Shown: piece after piece, positions 18,201-27,715 of the stretch
How positions within the stretch are numbered: position 1 is the stretch's first letter
Layout of the letters: each line of letters opens with the position of its first letter
Program-made: the position numbers and the translations under genes
Assembly (NCBI RefSeq): GCF_009796765.1
Contig: NZ_CP047023.1
Coordinates: 4,509,501-4,573,500 of the forward strand
DNA length: 64,000 nt
Direction of reading: 5' to 3'
Source of the DNA: Paraglaciecola sp. L3A3
GTDB taxonomy: Bacteria > Pseudomonadota > Gammaproteobacteria > Enterobacterales > Alteromonadaceae
The notes under the pieces: model-generated
The model's input: the letters and a program-made list of their open reading frames with translations, nothing else
Database searches by the model: none
What the model was told of the DNA's origin: nothing

Positions 18201-19570
18201 TTGTAATCTTTATTGGCGATATTTACTCCTATCTGTGCACATAATTCAGCAAATGCAGAGTAAGAAAGTTGCGAAAAGTTAGCTTGGTATTGAGTAGCTA
18301 GCTCAACAAACTGAGGATCTTTAGATTGATTACACCACACTTGACCAATTAAATAGGTGAGATAACAAAGTTGATGACAAAAGAAATCAGCTGCTTGGTC
18401 AATCGCACTAAATTCAATAAGCACAGAGTACTTTTCAGCCGTAGATAAACTTTGAATTGGCCGCAAAAAAACGCGACCTAATGCGTAAAAGTCACTATTA
18501 ATTTTGCGATCGCTATCTTCAAACTCTACTTGTTGTTTGGCACTAGCAAAACAACTGACGTCATGTCGGTTGCCCTCAACCATTAAAGCCAATTTGTAGA
18601 AATAGCCCAAAACTTCGTTCAAATACTGCTTTTTACGTTTAGTTAGTTTGTTTTTAGCTTTAATGGCTTGTTCAAAACAATCGATAGCCTGCTGATTTTC
18701 ACCTGTCAAAAAGTAATAGGCTCCCCACAACTGCAATCCGTAACTGCTAGTATCTTCGGGCTTTATAATGCGCTCAAAATCAGCAAAACGCATTTGATAC
18801 AAATATTGTTCAGCTAATAGATGTTGGCAATCAATGTTATATAAAAAGTCTTCTGGATCTGAATGGGCGAGACAAACCTGCTCTAATAGTTGGATTGCAT
18901 AAGCACAACTTTGCCCTGTTATTTGACACTCCCTAAACAAAGTCGCAAACGCTTGGTATTGCAATATATTAGGTAAGGTTAAAAAGGTGTCTAAATTAAA
19001 AGGCACAAAAAACAGCTTCACCAAAATAGTATTTTGCTGATGATCAATGATTTGTGGATTTTTATTAAAGGTTAAGCCTGTAACCAGTTTCTCGATAGGA
19101 TACAAATAATAAAGGTCACGAATCACTCTTTGTTCATCAACCTTCTTCTTTTGCCAATCATAGATGTTCACCACAGGCACAATTTCTTCAGCCGCCATGA
19201 TGATCTCAAGTAACTTATCCTTGCCACTCATCTGCGAACAGGTAGTTAATTGACCGAGCTCAGAGATTAAACGATTAGCCAGTAAGATATTAATTTGTAA
19301 ACCATCTTTATTAGTCATTAATAAAGAAAGCTCGCTCAGTTGCTCTTTATGCTGAATAGCTAAGCGATAAGCCTTTTTGTTGAGTGGTAGAAAATCTCTA
19401 TCCGCTAATATATCTGTGACATGCCCTAACTTCGCAATACCAATTGGCTTATAAATAACAGCCAAAATCATCAGCATTGCTTGTTGGTTCTGCTCTAAAT
19501 TCAGAAAAGCTTGATACAAGGCTTCAATTTGTTGCTCGATTTGAGGCTGGATAGCAGGGGTAAAATTCAT
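15293..19570 (-). CDS. Large SNF2-family DNA-dependent ATPase/helicase
   Basis: A 1425-residue protein. The N-terminal 500 or so residues are helical and look repeat-like (LQLWGAYYFLTGENQQAIDCFEQA resembles a TPR; given here only as the two stretches LWGAYYFLTGENQQ and AIDCFEQA). A central SNF2-associated region follows. The ATPase core has motif I (ADDMGLGKT, about 977-990), motif II DEAQ (about 1079), TGTPIENDLTELWSL, and a helicase C domain with FSQFVGHL, LKAGGSGLNLTAAD and DRAHRMGQKRPVTIYRL. It acts as a double-stranded-DNA translocase. The target in bacteria is unknown for this type, and the neighbours give no hint; no methylase or nuclease is adjacent, so a defence role is not supported. 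Confidence 0.9.
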   Translation of the reverse strand: MNFTPAIQPQIEQQIEALYQAFLNLEQNQQAMLMILAVIYKPIGIAKLGHVTDILADRDFLPLNKKAYRLAIQHKEQLSELSLLMTNKDGLQINILLANRLISELGQLTTCSQMSGKDKLLEIIMAAEEIVPVVNIYDWQKKKVDEQRVIRDLYYLYPIEKLVTGLTFNKNPQIIDHQQNTILVKLFFVPFNLDTFLTLPNILQYQAFATLFRECQITGQSCAYAIQLLEQVCLAHSDPEDFLYNIDCQHLLAEQYLYQMRFADFERIIKPEDTSSYGLQLWGAYYFLTGENQQAIDCFEQAIKAKNKLTKRKKQYLNEVLGYFYKLALMVEGNRHDVSCFASAKQQVEFEDSDRKINSDFYALGRVFLRPIQSLSTAEKYSVLIEFSAIDQAADFFCHQLCYLTYLIGQVWCNQSKDPQFVELATQYQANFSQLSYSAFAELCAQIGVNIANKDYKSESKLVDICSLVETKAQWDLALDKLIALNPKTPNNSATDKPKALKPVRLIWELEHDYYDSLKAREQKLSKSGWSKGRVISLKRLKEETETFDYLTDSDKVLCRTIKVYQSWGYYGKTEYVLQGLPALNAAVGIDNLYYADNLNQAIELIKSEPELLVSQQGEQLCLSIANLSGINSDEELGNIYDLREVSDNKLQLTEFSPEHLKVAEIIGESGLLIPNSAKQKALDGIAAIAPFLNIQSDVAELDTGLANHECDPNLVINIQPAQSGLVFTCVVMPFGEDGPAFKPGIGNASLTCDIKGKRVATQRDLVREETLLDELDKACPAFLDMSGNELVLDDWQSALTVLEQLEMAVSQAKFELLLRWPKGKKLNISKKLESQHLQLAMSKKSEWFDISGDLQVDNEQVIELRKLLELVKTSNGRFIEMGSEQILALSEDLRHKLEQINQVTDDGKFHPLASLQLEEATTGMRMKTIHAWDQQTKKMHQANGIDPQIPSTFQAQLRDYQVVGFDWASRLAHWGAGACLADDMGLGKTLQALAVLLSRAGGGPSLVIAPTSVCFNWQQEALKFAPTLNIKLFADSTGTSQREELLNELNPFDCVIISYGLLQRESDLLKNVQWHSIVADEAQALKNPLAKRTKAAFALKGDFKMITTGTPIENDLTELWSLFRFINPGLLGNLKRFGERFSLPIENAKEDKLAAQKASQSLKALIQPFILRRMKNQVLTELPPRTEINIQVEMTPKERDFYEALRLNALDNISQNDQQGHVGEQRIRMLAELMKLRQACCHPKLVMAESEIPSAKLAALEELLVELKLNNHKALIFSQFVGHLQLIKQHIESKGFSYQYLDGSTPQKERQKRVNAFQSGEGDIFLISLKAGGSGLNLTAADYVIHMDPWWNPAVEEQASDRAHRMGQKRPVTIYRLITQNTIEEKIVALHQHKRDLADKLLSGNEAATKLSVDDMLNLLKETL

Positions 19571-19780
19571 AGAAGATAATTTATTGGTTATTCATTTTTT
19601 AGTAGAGCGAAACTAACAAATATCCACCAGCTAAACAACGCCCTTAACCCTTTCTTAACCATCACCCAGTTATGATGTTTTACAACATAGGCTTTTCAAC
19701 TGCTTCATTTGTGCATAACACAAATTAAAAGTTGCTTAGTTTTACCTTTATCTCTCAGTTTTTAATTAGGAATGCTTACC

Positions 19781-20971
19781 ATGAAATCTACAATTTATAT
19801 CGGAGGACTGATAATAGCCGCCACTATATTCAGTAGCTGCCAACAAGACACTGCACCAGCTCCAAGCAAGCAAACTCCTGCGGTTTCCTACATAAAAGTG
19901 ACAACTGCTGAGCATAATATTGACACAAAAATGCAAGGGCGAGTCGTAGCATCATTAAGTGCCGAAATCCGTCCTCAAGTTGGGGGGATTATTCAAACTC
20001 GCTTGTTTAAAGAAGGCAGCACAGTCAAACAAGGTGAACTTCTCTATCAAATCGATCCCGCGACTTATCAATCGGCTTATAATGAAGCCAAAGCTAATTT
20101 AAACAGCGCAAAAGCATCCTTAGCAACAGCTAAATTAAAAGATGAACGTTATGCCAATTTATTAAAGTTTGAAGGTGTATCGCAACAAGAAGCAGATGAT
20201 GCCCATGCCACTTACCTTGAAGCTCAAGCCGATATTGAAAAATATGAGGCAGCTTTAGCCACTGCAGCTATCAACTTAGAATTTACAAAAATCAAAGCGC
20301 CCATATCTGGGCATATTGGAATTTCTAGCATTACATCTGGGGCATTAGTCACTGCCCAACAAACCAGTGCTTTAGCTACTATACGTACCTTAGACCCTAT
20401 CTATGTAGATATGAAAAAGAGCAGCAAAGAACTATTAAAGCTGCGCAAATTAATCAACGAAAGTGGTATATCTCAAGGAAATGCACAAGTTACTCTGACC
20501 TTAGAAGATGGCAGTCAATATAGTCATAAAGGCCAGCTAACAATGCAAGAAGTGTCGGTGGATGCATCAACAGGCAACGTCACATTACGGGCTGAATTTC
20601 CTAATCCTGACGGCATATTACTTCCCGGCATGTTTGTCCGTACTGAAGTCAACGAAGCCATCAATAAAAATGCAATTTTAGTACCTCAACAAGGCATTTT
20701 CCGCACTGCCACGGGGGAAGCTTTTGCATACGTAATCAATGATAACAACCTAGTAGAAAGACGAGTAGTACAAACACTTGATGCCTTTGAGAACCAATGG
20801 GTTATCGCCGCTGGTTTATCGGTAAATGACAAATTATTAGTTGAAGGTTCGGGAAAAATACGCCCAGGCAGTGAAGTAACGCCAGTCCAAGTTGAAATGA
20901 ATAATAAAGGCATAATGGTCACTGTAGTTGATCAAAATAGCAATTCAGCTTCTGCACAAGGAGGCGTGTAA
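19781..20971 (+). CDS. RND efflux periplasmic adaptor lipoprotein (MexA/AcrA type)
   Basis: A 396-residue membrane-fusion protein. The lipobox FSSC gives Cys20, so it is anchored to the inner membrane by lipid. The barrel-sandwich halves (VVASLSAEIRPQVGGII and IKAPISGHIGIS) flank an alpha-hairpin (about 100-160), and the beta-barrel domain follows. AGGA lies 9 nt before the ATG at 19781; the ATG 9 nt earlier has no spacing from that site. It is the first gene of a three-gene efflux operon and bridges the pump to the outer-membrane channel. Confidence 0.95.
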   Translation: MKSTIYIGGLIIAATIFSSCQQDTAPAPSKQTPAVSYIKVTTAEHNIDTKMQGRVVASLSAEIRPQVGGIIQTRLFKEGSTVKQGELLYQIDPATYQSAYNEAKANLNSAKASLATAKLKDERYANLLKFEGVSQQEADDAHATYLEAQADIEKYEAALATAAINLEFTKIKAPISGHIGISSITSGALVTAQQTSALATIRTLDPIYVDMKKSSKELLKLRKLINESGISQGNAQVTLTLEDGSQYSHKGQLTMQEVSVDASTGNVTLRAEFPNPDGILLPGMFVRTEVNEAINKNAILVPQQGIFRTATGEAFAYVINDNNLVERRVVQTLDAFENQWVIAAGLSVNDKLLVEGSGKIRPGSEVTPVQVEMNNKGIMVTVVDQNSNSASAQGGV

Positions 20972-20974
20972 ATT

Positions 20975-23900
20975 ATGTTTGCTCGCTTTTTTATCGATCG
21001 CCCTGTTTTTGCATGGGTTATATCAATCATTATTATGCTTACCGGCTTAGCGTCTATTTTGTCGTTACCTATAGCTCAATACCCAAGTATTGCTCCACCT
21101 GTCATTAGTATAAGTACTAACTATACGGGAGCTGATGCCCAAACCGTTGAAAATAGCGTAACCCAAATTCTCGAACAGCAGCTAACAGGATTAGATGGAC
21201 TATTGTATTTTTCTTCTTCTAGTACATCAGATGGTGGAGCATCGGTAAACATCACCTTTGAAGAAGGAACAGATCCAGACTATGCACAAGTACAAGTGCA
21301 AAACAAAGTACAACAAGTTAACTCTCGATTTCCAGAATCCGTACAGGCTCAAGGGGTAACAGTTAAAAAATCCAATTCAGACTTTTTATTGGTCACTGCA
21401 CTTTACGATACAACTGACCAATCTTCTGCTTTTGATATTTCTGATTATATTGCTTCAAATATTGAAGATGCCTTAGCACGTATTGAAGGGGTAGGAGATG
21501 TACGTGTATTTGGTTCACAATACGCCATGCGGATCTGGTTAGATCCAACCAAACTGGCAGCATATGAGCTTATGCCTTCTGATATCAGCAGTGCACTGAA
21601 AGCACAAAATATACAAGTACCCGCCGGAAAATTAGGGGCATTACCCACTTTAGATAGCCAAGAACTCAATGCCACAGTGACAGCACAGTCAATGATGTCT
21701 AGCCCTGAGGAATTTAACAACATCATAATAAAATATGCCGCAGATGGTGCTAACGTTCTATTAAAAGATGTGGCCCAGGTAGAAATTGGTAGTGAAAGTT
21801 ATAATGCAATCGCCCGCCTCAATGGCCATCCAGCCTCAGGTATAGCGGTGATGTTATCCCCTGGTGCTAATGCTTTAGATACAGCCACACGAGTGAAAGA
21901 AAGAGTCGCTGAGCTCGCTAAAAGCCTACCAGATGGCTACGAGGTCACTTTTCCACGTGACAGTACCGCTTTTATTAAAATATCTATCAGCGAAGTAGTC
22001 AAAACCCTGATTGAAGCCATAGTTTTAGTGGTATTAGTGATGTGGCTATTCTTGCAAAATTGGCGGGCAACACTGATCCCTGCTATAGCAGTGCCTATAG
22101 TGTTATTAGGCACCTTTGGCGTGTTATCTGCTTTTGGTTTTTCTATCAATACTCTGACAATGTTTGGCATAGTGTTGTCGATCGGCTTGCTGGTAGACGA
22201 TGCCATAGTGGTAGTAGAAAATGTCGAACGCTTAATGCGTGAGAAAAACCTATCCCCCCGAGATGCCACCATAGAATCCATGTCAGAAATTAGCACCGCG
22301 CTAGTCGGTATTGCAGTGGTGTTGTCTGCGGTATTTTTACCTATGGCATTTTTTGGTGGTTCAACTGGTGTTATTTATCAACAGTTTTCTATTGCCATCG
22401 TTTCATCTATGACCTTGTCAGTAATTGTAGCTTTAACCCTTAGCCCAACACTTTGTGCAAGCATGTTAACTAAAACCGAACATAGCGCGGAGGGCAAAGG
22501 ATTTTTTGCTCGATTCAACCGCGGATTCGATCGTATGACGGCCTCATACACAGGAAAAGTACAAAGTGTGATTACCCGTAAAATACGCTGGGTATTAGGC
22601 TATGGCCTGATTGTTGTCATATTAGGAGTTTTGATAGCACGTATGCCTAGTGGTTTTTTACCCCAAGAAGACCAAGGTAGTGCGATGTTTCAGGTTAGCT
22701 TACCTGAAGGTGCATCCATCAAAAGAACACAAGCTGTGGCTGAAAAAGTTGATCAATACTTAGCTGAACAAGAGTCTGATCTTGTTATTCGCCGTTTTAC
22801 TATTGCTGGCTTTAATTTCTCAGGTAGTGGACAAAACGCGGGAATGGGCTTTGTAGCACTAACTCCCTGGGACGAGCGTACTAGCGAAGAACAAAGTGTT
22901 AACGCTTTGATTGGACGCATGAATAAAAATTTAGCCAGCATACGTGATGCTAATATCTTTGCTTTATCTCAACCTGTTATCCGCGGCTTAGGCCAAAGTA
23001 ATGGCTTTACTTTTGAGTTACAAGCCTCTGCAGGTACCAGTCGAGAAGAGCTGACAGCCTTAAAAAATGAAATAATCAATAAAGCCCGTCAAAGTGACAT
23101 GCTTATTGGTATTAGAGAAGGGGCACTAAGCGAAACCCCACAACTTAAAATTGATATAGATAATGGCAAAGCCACATCACTTGGCTTGTCGTTAAGCGAT
23201 GTGGCCAGTACCTTAACCTATGCTTGGGCAGGGGCTTATATCAATGATTTTCTTGACGATGGTCTAGTGAAAAAAGTCTATATCGCTGGTGATGCTGAAT
23301 ATCGTTCAAAACCTGAAAACTTAGATGACTGGCATATTCGCGGCCAAAATGCCGAGGGTGAAACCACCATGACACCTTTTTCTGCGTTTAGTAGTACTAA
23401 ATGGTCGAGTGCACCGCAAAGCTTATCTCGCTTTAATGGTATTGCCTCTTATCAAATCCAAGGAGCAGGTGCCGATGGTGTCAGCTCTGGACAGGCAATG
23501 GCCGAAATGGAACGATTAACTGCGGAAGTAGGCCAAGGCAAACTGACTTACTCTTGGAGTGGTTTGTCATATCAAGAAAAAATATCCAGTGGACAATCAA
23601 CTGCCCTGTATGTGATATCCATTTTGGTGGTGTTTCTTGCTTTAGCCGCATTATACGAAAGTTGGTCAGTGCCCTTATCTGTGATTACCGTTATTCCATT
23701 GGGTGTGATTGGTGCGGCATTAGCCACCACCTTAAGAGGCTTAGAAAATGATATTTATTTCCAAGTCGCCTTGTTAACCACCATTGGCTTGGCTTCAAAA
23801 AATGCCATTTTGATTGTTGAATTTGCTGAAGCGTCTTACCAACGTGGTTTATCTTTGGTGGATTCTGCAGTTAACGCCGCTAAGTTACGTTTACGCCCGA

Positions 23901-24136
23901 TCATTATGACCTCATTGGCCTTCATGTTTGGCATATTGCCTCTCGCTTTGTCGTCTGGCGCGGGTGCCAATAGTCGTATATCAATTGGTACAGGTATTGT
24001 GGGTGGTACGTTAACGGCAACGGTTTTGGGTATCTTCTTTGTACCTCTGTTCTTTGTATTAATTCGTGGCCTATTTCCAAAAAGAAAGCATGTTACTGAT
24101 GAAACCCCTAAAGCATTGGAGAATAATCATGAGTAA
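20975..24136 (+). CDS. RND multidrug efflux transporter, HAE-1 family (MexB/AcrB type)
   Basis: A 1053-residue inner-membrane pump starting MFARFFIDRPVFAWV. The duplicated RND layout is visible: a transmembrane helix, a large periplasmic domain, a helix bundle with the proton-relay signature LLVDDAIVVVENVER in the first half, and a second half with ALYESWSVPLSVITV and ASKNAILIVEFAE. AGGAGG precedes the start 3 bp after the adaptor stop. Such pumps export antibiotics, bile-like compounds, dyes or solvents using the proton gradient; the substrate range cannot be read from sequence. Confidence 0.97.
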   Translation: MFARFFIDRPVFAWVISIIIMLTGLASILSLPIAQYPSIAPPVISISTNYTGADAQTVENSVTQILEQQLTGLDGLLYFSSSSTSDGGASVNITFEEGTDPDYAQVQVQNKVQQVNSRFPESVQAQGVTVKKSNSDFLLVTALYDTTDQSSAFDISDYIASNIEDALARIEGVGDVRVFGSQYAMRIWLDPTKLAAYELMPSDISSALKAQNIQVPAGKLGALPTLDSQELNATVTAQSMMSSPEEFNNIIIKYAADGANVLLKDVAQVEIGSESYNAIARLNGHPASGIAVMLSPGANALDTATRVKERVAELAKSLPDGYEVTFPRDSTAFIKISISEVVKTLIEAIVLVVLVMWLFLQNWRATLIPAIAVPIVLLGTFGVLSAFGFSINTLTMFGIVLSIGLLVDDAIVVVENVERLMREKNLSPRDATIESMSEISTALVGIAVVLSAVFLPMAFFGGSTGVIYQQFSIAIVSSMTLSVIVALTLSPTLCASMLTKTEHSAEGKGFFARFNRGFDRMTASYTGKVQSVITRKIRWVLGYGLIVVILGVLIARMPSGFLPQEDQGSAMFQVSLPEGASIKRTQAVAEKVDQYLAEQESDLVIRRFTIAGFNFSGSGQNAGMGFVALTPWDERTSEEQSVNALIGRMNKNLASIRDANIFALSQPVIRGLGQSNGFTFELQASAGTSREELTALKNEIINKARQSDMLIGIREGALSETPQLKIDIDNGKATSLGLSLSDVASTLTYAWAGAYINDFLDDGLVKKVYIAGDAEYRSKPENLDDWHIRGQNAEGETTMTPFSAFSSTKWSSAPQSLSRFNGIASYQIQGAGADGVSSGQAMAEMERLTAEVGQGKLTYSWSGLSYQEKISSGQSTALYVISILVVFLALAALYESWSVPLSVITVIPLGVIGAALATTLRGLENDIYFQVALLTTIGLASKNAILIVEFAEASYQRGLSLVDSAVNAAKLRLRPIIMTSLAFMFGILPLALSSGAGANSRISIGTGIVGGTLTATVLGIFFVPLFFVLIRGLFPKRKHVTDETPKALENNHE

Positions 24137-25574
24137 ATCATTATTAGCAAACAAACTCAGCGCTAGGTTATTACCTATCGCTGGGGCGTTAATTTTAGTG
24201 GGTTGTAGCACCTTAGCCCCTGATTATTCTCGCTCTGAATTAGCTGAAGAAAAAGCCTTAGATGAAAGTTTGCAATTGCAGTATCAAGCAGAGCAATATT
24301 CAGGAGTATCGTCACAACAAGCCAATCAAGTACCTTGGCAAAGCTTTATTCAAGACTCACGTTTAACCCAAGTGATTGAATTAGCTTTAAACAACAATCG
24401 AAGTTTGCGTCAAACCCTTGCTGATGTTGAAGCAGCACGAGCCACCTACGGTATTCAAAAAGCGGAGTTATATCCAAATATAAACCTTGGTCTTGGCGGT
24501 AGTCGTAGCAAAACATCATCGGGAAATATCAGTACAGTCTATACAGCAGACGCTAGCCTTAGCGGCTACGAGATTGATTTATTTGGTAAACTTCGTAGTT
24601 TGAATACAGTACAAATGGAAGCCTATTTAGCCACAGAAGACACGGCTAAGGCCGCGCAAATTGCTCTAATTGGCGAGATAGCCGACGCTTGGTTAACCTT
24701 GGCCGCTGATAGCAATCAACTCAGTTTAGCTAGAGCGACTCAAGCAAATGCACAAAAAACATTAGATATCACTCTTAAACGTTTAGAACTTGGGGTAGAT
24801 TCAAGAATAGATCTTGCCAGCGCTGAAACTGTTTTTTATGGTGCAAATTCAGACATCGCTGTGTACACCACCCAAGTAAGCCAAGACCTTAACGCCTTGC
24901 GCTTATTGGTAGGTGAGCAATTAGATAGTAGCTTATTGCCAGATAGCTTACCTGACGCAGCTGAATTAGTAGCTGATGTGCCAGCTGGATTGTCATCGTC
25001 GGTATTGTTACAGCGTCCCGATGTGTTAGCGGCAGAGCACCAATTAAAATCGGCCAATGCCAATATAGGCGCAGCAAGAGCCGCGTTTTTTCCTAGCTTG
25101 TCTTTAACTGCCACAGGTGGTTTAGCCAGTGCCGTGTTAGCCGATATTTTTACTGGTGGCGCTAGCTCAATTTGGACCATTGCCCCTAGTTTAACCCTGC
25201 CAATATTTGATGGCGGCGCTAACGAGGCAAACTTAGCTTATAGCCAAGCCCAACAAACTAAGTATCTAGCCTCCTATGAATACGCTATTCAAAACGCTTT
25301 TGCCGAAGTAGCTGATGCCTTGGCCCGAAGAGCGACTATACAAGCACAGCTCAATGCAGAACAAGCCTTAGTGATAGCGGCAACGCGTAGTTATGAACTA
25401 TCCCTTGCTCGTTATAAAGGAGGGGTGGATAGTTTTCAAAATGCATTAACAGCACAGCGTATTCTGTATCAAGCGCAACAATCACTGATCTTGACCAAGC
25501 AAGTCGACTTAGCTAACCGTATTAGTTTATATCGAGTATTGGGTGGTGGGATTACAGAGAACGGGGCCATATAA
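24129..25574 (+). CDS. RND outer-membrane factor lipoprotein (OprM/NodT type)
   Basis: A 481-residue TolC-like channel subunit. Signal peptide with lipobox LVGC (Cys26), then two OEP repeats with the family segments QVPWQSFIQDSRL, GYEIDLFGKLRSLN, QRPDVLAAEHQLKSANANIGAARAAFFPS (given as QRPDVLAAEHQLKSA and IGAARAAFFPS) and LARYKGGVDSFQNAL. I start at the ATG at 24129, which has GGAG upstream and overlaps the pump stop by 8 bp; the frame is open further upstream inside the pump gene. It completes a tripartite pump encoded in one operon. Confidence 0.95.
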   Translation: MSKSLLANKLSARLLPIAGALILVGCSTLAPDYSRSELAEEKALDESLQLQYQAEQYSGVSSQQANQVPWQSFIQDSRLTQVIELALNNNRSLRQTLADVEAARATYGIQKAELYPNINLGLGGSRSKTSSGNISTVYTADASLSGYEIDLFGKLRSLNTVQMEAYLATEDTAKAAQIALIGEIADAWLTLAADSNQLSLARATQANAQKTLDITLKRLELGVDSRIDLASAETVFYGANSDIAVYTTQVSQDLNALRLLVGEQLDSSLLPDSLPDAAELVADVPAGLSSSVLLQRPDVLAAEHQLKSANANIGAARAAFFPSLSLTATGGLASAVLADIFTGGASSIWTIAPSLTLPIFDGGANEANLAYSQAQQTKYLASYEYAIQNAFAEVADALARRATIQAQLNAEQALVIAATRSYELSLARYKGGVDSFQNALTAQRILYQAQQSLILTKQVDLANRISLYRVLGGGITENGAI

Positions 25575-25694
25575 AAGGAGCTCCCCCTGTATGAAAGTCA
25601 CCCTATATGTTAGCTTTAAAAATTAGTAAATTACGGCTCCAAAGCTCATAAGCTAGGGGCTAATGTCCAAGAAGTATCTAGGAACAAAGCCTGA

Positions 25695-26378
25695 ATGATA
25701 AATGTACTACTGGTTGAAGACGATATTGACCTTGCTACCACCATTGTCGATTATCTCGAAATTGAGTCTATTCAATGTGACCATGCTAGTAACGGATTAA
25801 TGGGCTTGCACTTAATTGAATTGAATCATTACCAAATGATCATACTAGATATCAATATGCCGAAAATGGACGGTCTCACTCTTTGTCACACCTTACGAGA
25901 ACGAGGCATGGACATGCCCATTTTAATGTTAACTGCCAGAGATAGCCTAGAAAATAAATTACAAGGTTTTGAAGCAGGCAGTGACGATTATTTAGTCAAA
26001 CCTTTTGCTATGAAAGAACTGGTTGCACGGGTACAAGTGCTGGCTAAACGTCGTAGCGGTGAAGCCAAACGTTTAGTGTTGGGAGAGTTGATCTTAGATT
26101 TAACCCAGACCAGAGCCTTATTAAACAATCAACAGTTAAAGCTCTCGCCTATTGCATTTAAATTGCTAGAGGTATTAGTGCGCAGTGCGCCGCAAGCGGT
26201 AAGTCGCGAACAGATTATGCAATTTGTTTGGGGCGATGACCAACCCGACAGTAACAGCCTTAAAGTTCACGTTCATCACCTACGTAAACAACTTGAAGCA
26301 ATCACTGCCAATATAAAATTGACCACAGTGTCTGGGGTAGGCTTTGCCATCACACAGCAAAATGAAGGAGCCTTATAG
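25695..26378 (+). CDS. OmpR-family response regulator
   Basis: A 227-residue two-domain regulator. The receiver has the acidic pair ED (8-9), the phospho-acceptor Asp52 (MIILDINMPKMDG), TA(RD) and Lys (LVKPF). A winged-helix DNA-binding domain follows (LSPIAFKLLEVLV, SREQIMQFVW, LKVHVHHLRKQLE). It ends in TAG, whose last base is the first base of the kinase GTG. It lies 120 bp after the efflux operon in the same direction, so it may control that pump; this is an inference from position. Confidence 0.95.
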   Translation: MINVLLVEDDIDLATTIVDYLEIESIQCDHASNGLMGLHLIELNHYQMIILDINMPKMDGLTLCHTLRERGMDMPILMLTARDSLENKLQGFEAGSDDYLVKPFAMKELVARVQVLAKRRSGEAKRLVLGELILDLTQTRALLNNQQLKLSPIAFKLLEVLVRSAPQAVSREQIMQFVWGDDQPDSNSLKVHVHHLRKQLEAITANIKLTTVSGVGFAITQQNEGAL

Positions 26379-27715
26379 TGAAAATCAGGCCGAGTCTTAA
26401 ACTTTACTTTTTTATCAGTGTGGTATTTCTTGGCTCTGTCATGGCTATAGGTTTTTCATTTTTAAGTGTCAATTATTATATAGATGGATTAGACAGAGGA
26501 ATTAACAGCACCATGTTTGATCTCGCTAAGACAACTAATGTGGAGGATGGTCAGCCACAAACTATCGCCAACTTTGGCATTGCCAAGCGTTGGCAAGACA
26601 CGCCTAAAATTATTCAACAACGTTTTAAATCCCCCCCTACGAAAGAAGGTGAGTTACAAAAGATAAAAGATCAATCAAATATTTTCGCTCTTCCTAAAAA
26701 CGTCTTTTTTGTGGTTTTATATAAGACCTCACAAGGTGAGCCAATATACATTTCGAAAGTCTTCCTTGAAAAAGATATCTCTTTAAAAGTCAAAAAAAGT
26801 AAACCCAAGAACCGTTTAGTATGGGCACTAATTGTAGCCATCATTGCCATATCATTATTTGCTTTTTTTCTACGTATGATCATGCAAAAAATTGCGAAAC
26901 CTGTGGAGTCATTAAAAGACTGGGCCAAGTCCTTAGATCAAAAAACGGTACAAAATTCCCCCCCTGATTTTAACTACAATGAATTAAATGTGCTGGCATC
27001 ATTAATACAAAGCAGTTTAATTTCAGTGCACCAAAGTTTGGAGCGTGAACAACGTTTTTTAAGTTACGCCAGTCATGAATTACGTACACCTATTGCGGTG
27101 GTGCGAAGTAGTGTTGATTTATTGCAGCGACTCAATGAAAAGCAACCAGTAACTGAAAAACAGCAACAGACACTCGAACGTATTCAACGAGCGAGTTTAA
27201 CCATGAGTAACTTAACCGACACCTTTCTTTGGTTGAGCCGCAATGACGATTTAGCCATAGCCCCAGAGCTAGTCAAAATAGATGAAGTCATTCATCAAGC
27301 TTGTAACGATTTAAGCTACTTATTAGCCGCTAAAGATGTGGAGATTAAAATTGAATGCCAAGCAGCTAGTGTCAACGTGGTTGCCCTTGCCTGTCACATT
27401 GTTCTAAACAACCTAATTCGAAATGCCTATCAGCACACACAAAAAGGCTATGTACATATCAACCAACAAGGTAGTCGTGTCACTATTACCAATAGCAACG
27501 CCAAAGACGATGCGGTTAAACAGTTGCCGAGCACTAATCACACATCTAACACAAATCCCCCTTCCTCAGCATTTGGTTATGGTTACGGCTTAGGACTAGA
27601 GTTAAGTGAAAAAATAATAGAACACCACAATTGGTTTTATGAAAAAAGTGACAGCCAAGGCTGTTATCAAGTGATAGTGGATTTTGGTAGTGAAAAATCT
27701 AATCCTACAGATTAA
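26378..27715 (+). CDS. Sensor histidine kinase
   Basis: A 445-residue membrane kinase with transmembrane helices at about 9-30 and 146-168 enclosing a short periplasmic region of roughly 115 residues. The H-box SHELRTPIAVVRSS carries the phosphorylated His near 232. The N-box reads NNLIRNAYQHT and the G-box FGYGYGLGLELSEKII. Start GTG has AAGGAG 7 nt upstream and overlaps the regulator stop by one base, so the pair is translationally coupled. The periplasmic sensor has no recognised domain. The stop overlaps the convergent polB stop by 4 bp. Confidence 0.93.
   Translation: MKIRPSLKLYFFISVVFLGSVMAIGFSFLSVNYYIDGLDRGINSTMFDLAKTTNVEDGQPQTIANFGIAKRWQDTPKIIQQRFKSPPTKEGELQKIKDQSNIFALPKNVFFVVLYKTSQGEPIYISKVFLEKDISLKVKKSKPKNRLVWALIVAIIAISLFAFFLRMIMQKIAKPVESLKDWAKSLDQKTVQNSPPDFNYNELNVLASLIQSSLISVHQSLEREQRFLSYASHELRTPIAVVRSSVDLLQRLNEKQPVTEKQQQTLERIQRASLTMSNLTDTFLWLSRNDDLAIAPELVKIDEVIHQACNDLSYLLAAKDVEIKIECQAASVNVVALACHIVLNNLIRNAYQHTQKGYVHINQQGSRVTITNSNAKDDAVKQLPSTNHTSNTNPPSSAFGYGYGLGLELSEKIIEHHNWFYEKSDSQGCYQVIVDFGSEKSNPTD

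Noticed and set aside
15293..19570. SNF2 ATPase as part of a DISARM-like or other defence island
   Set aside because: Adjacent genes are a purine deaminase and an efflux operon; no methylase, nuclease or DUF1998-type partner is nearby.
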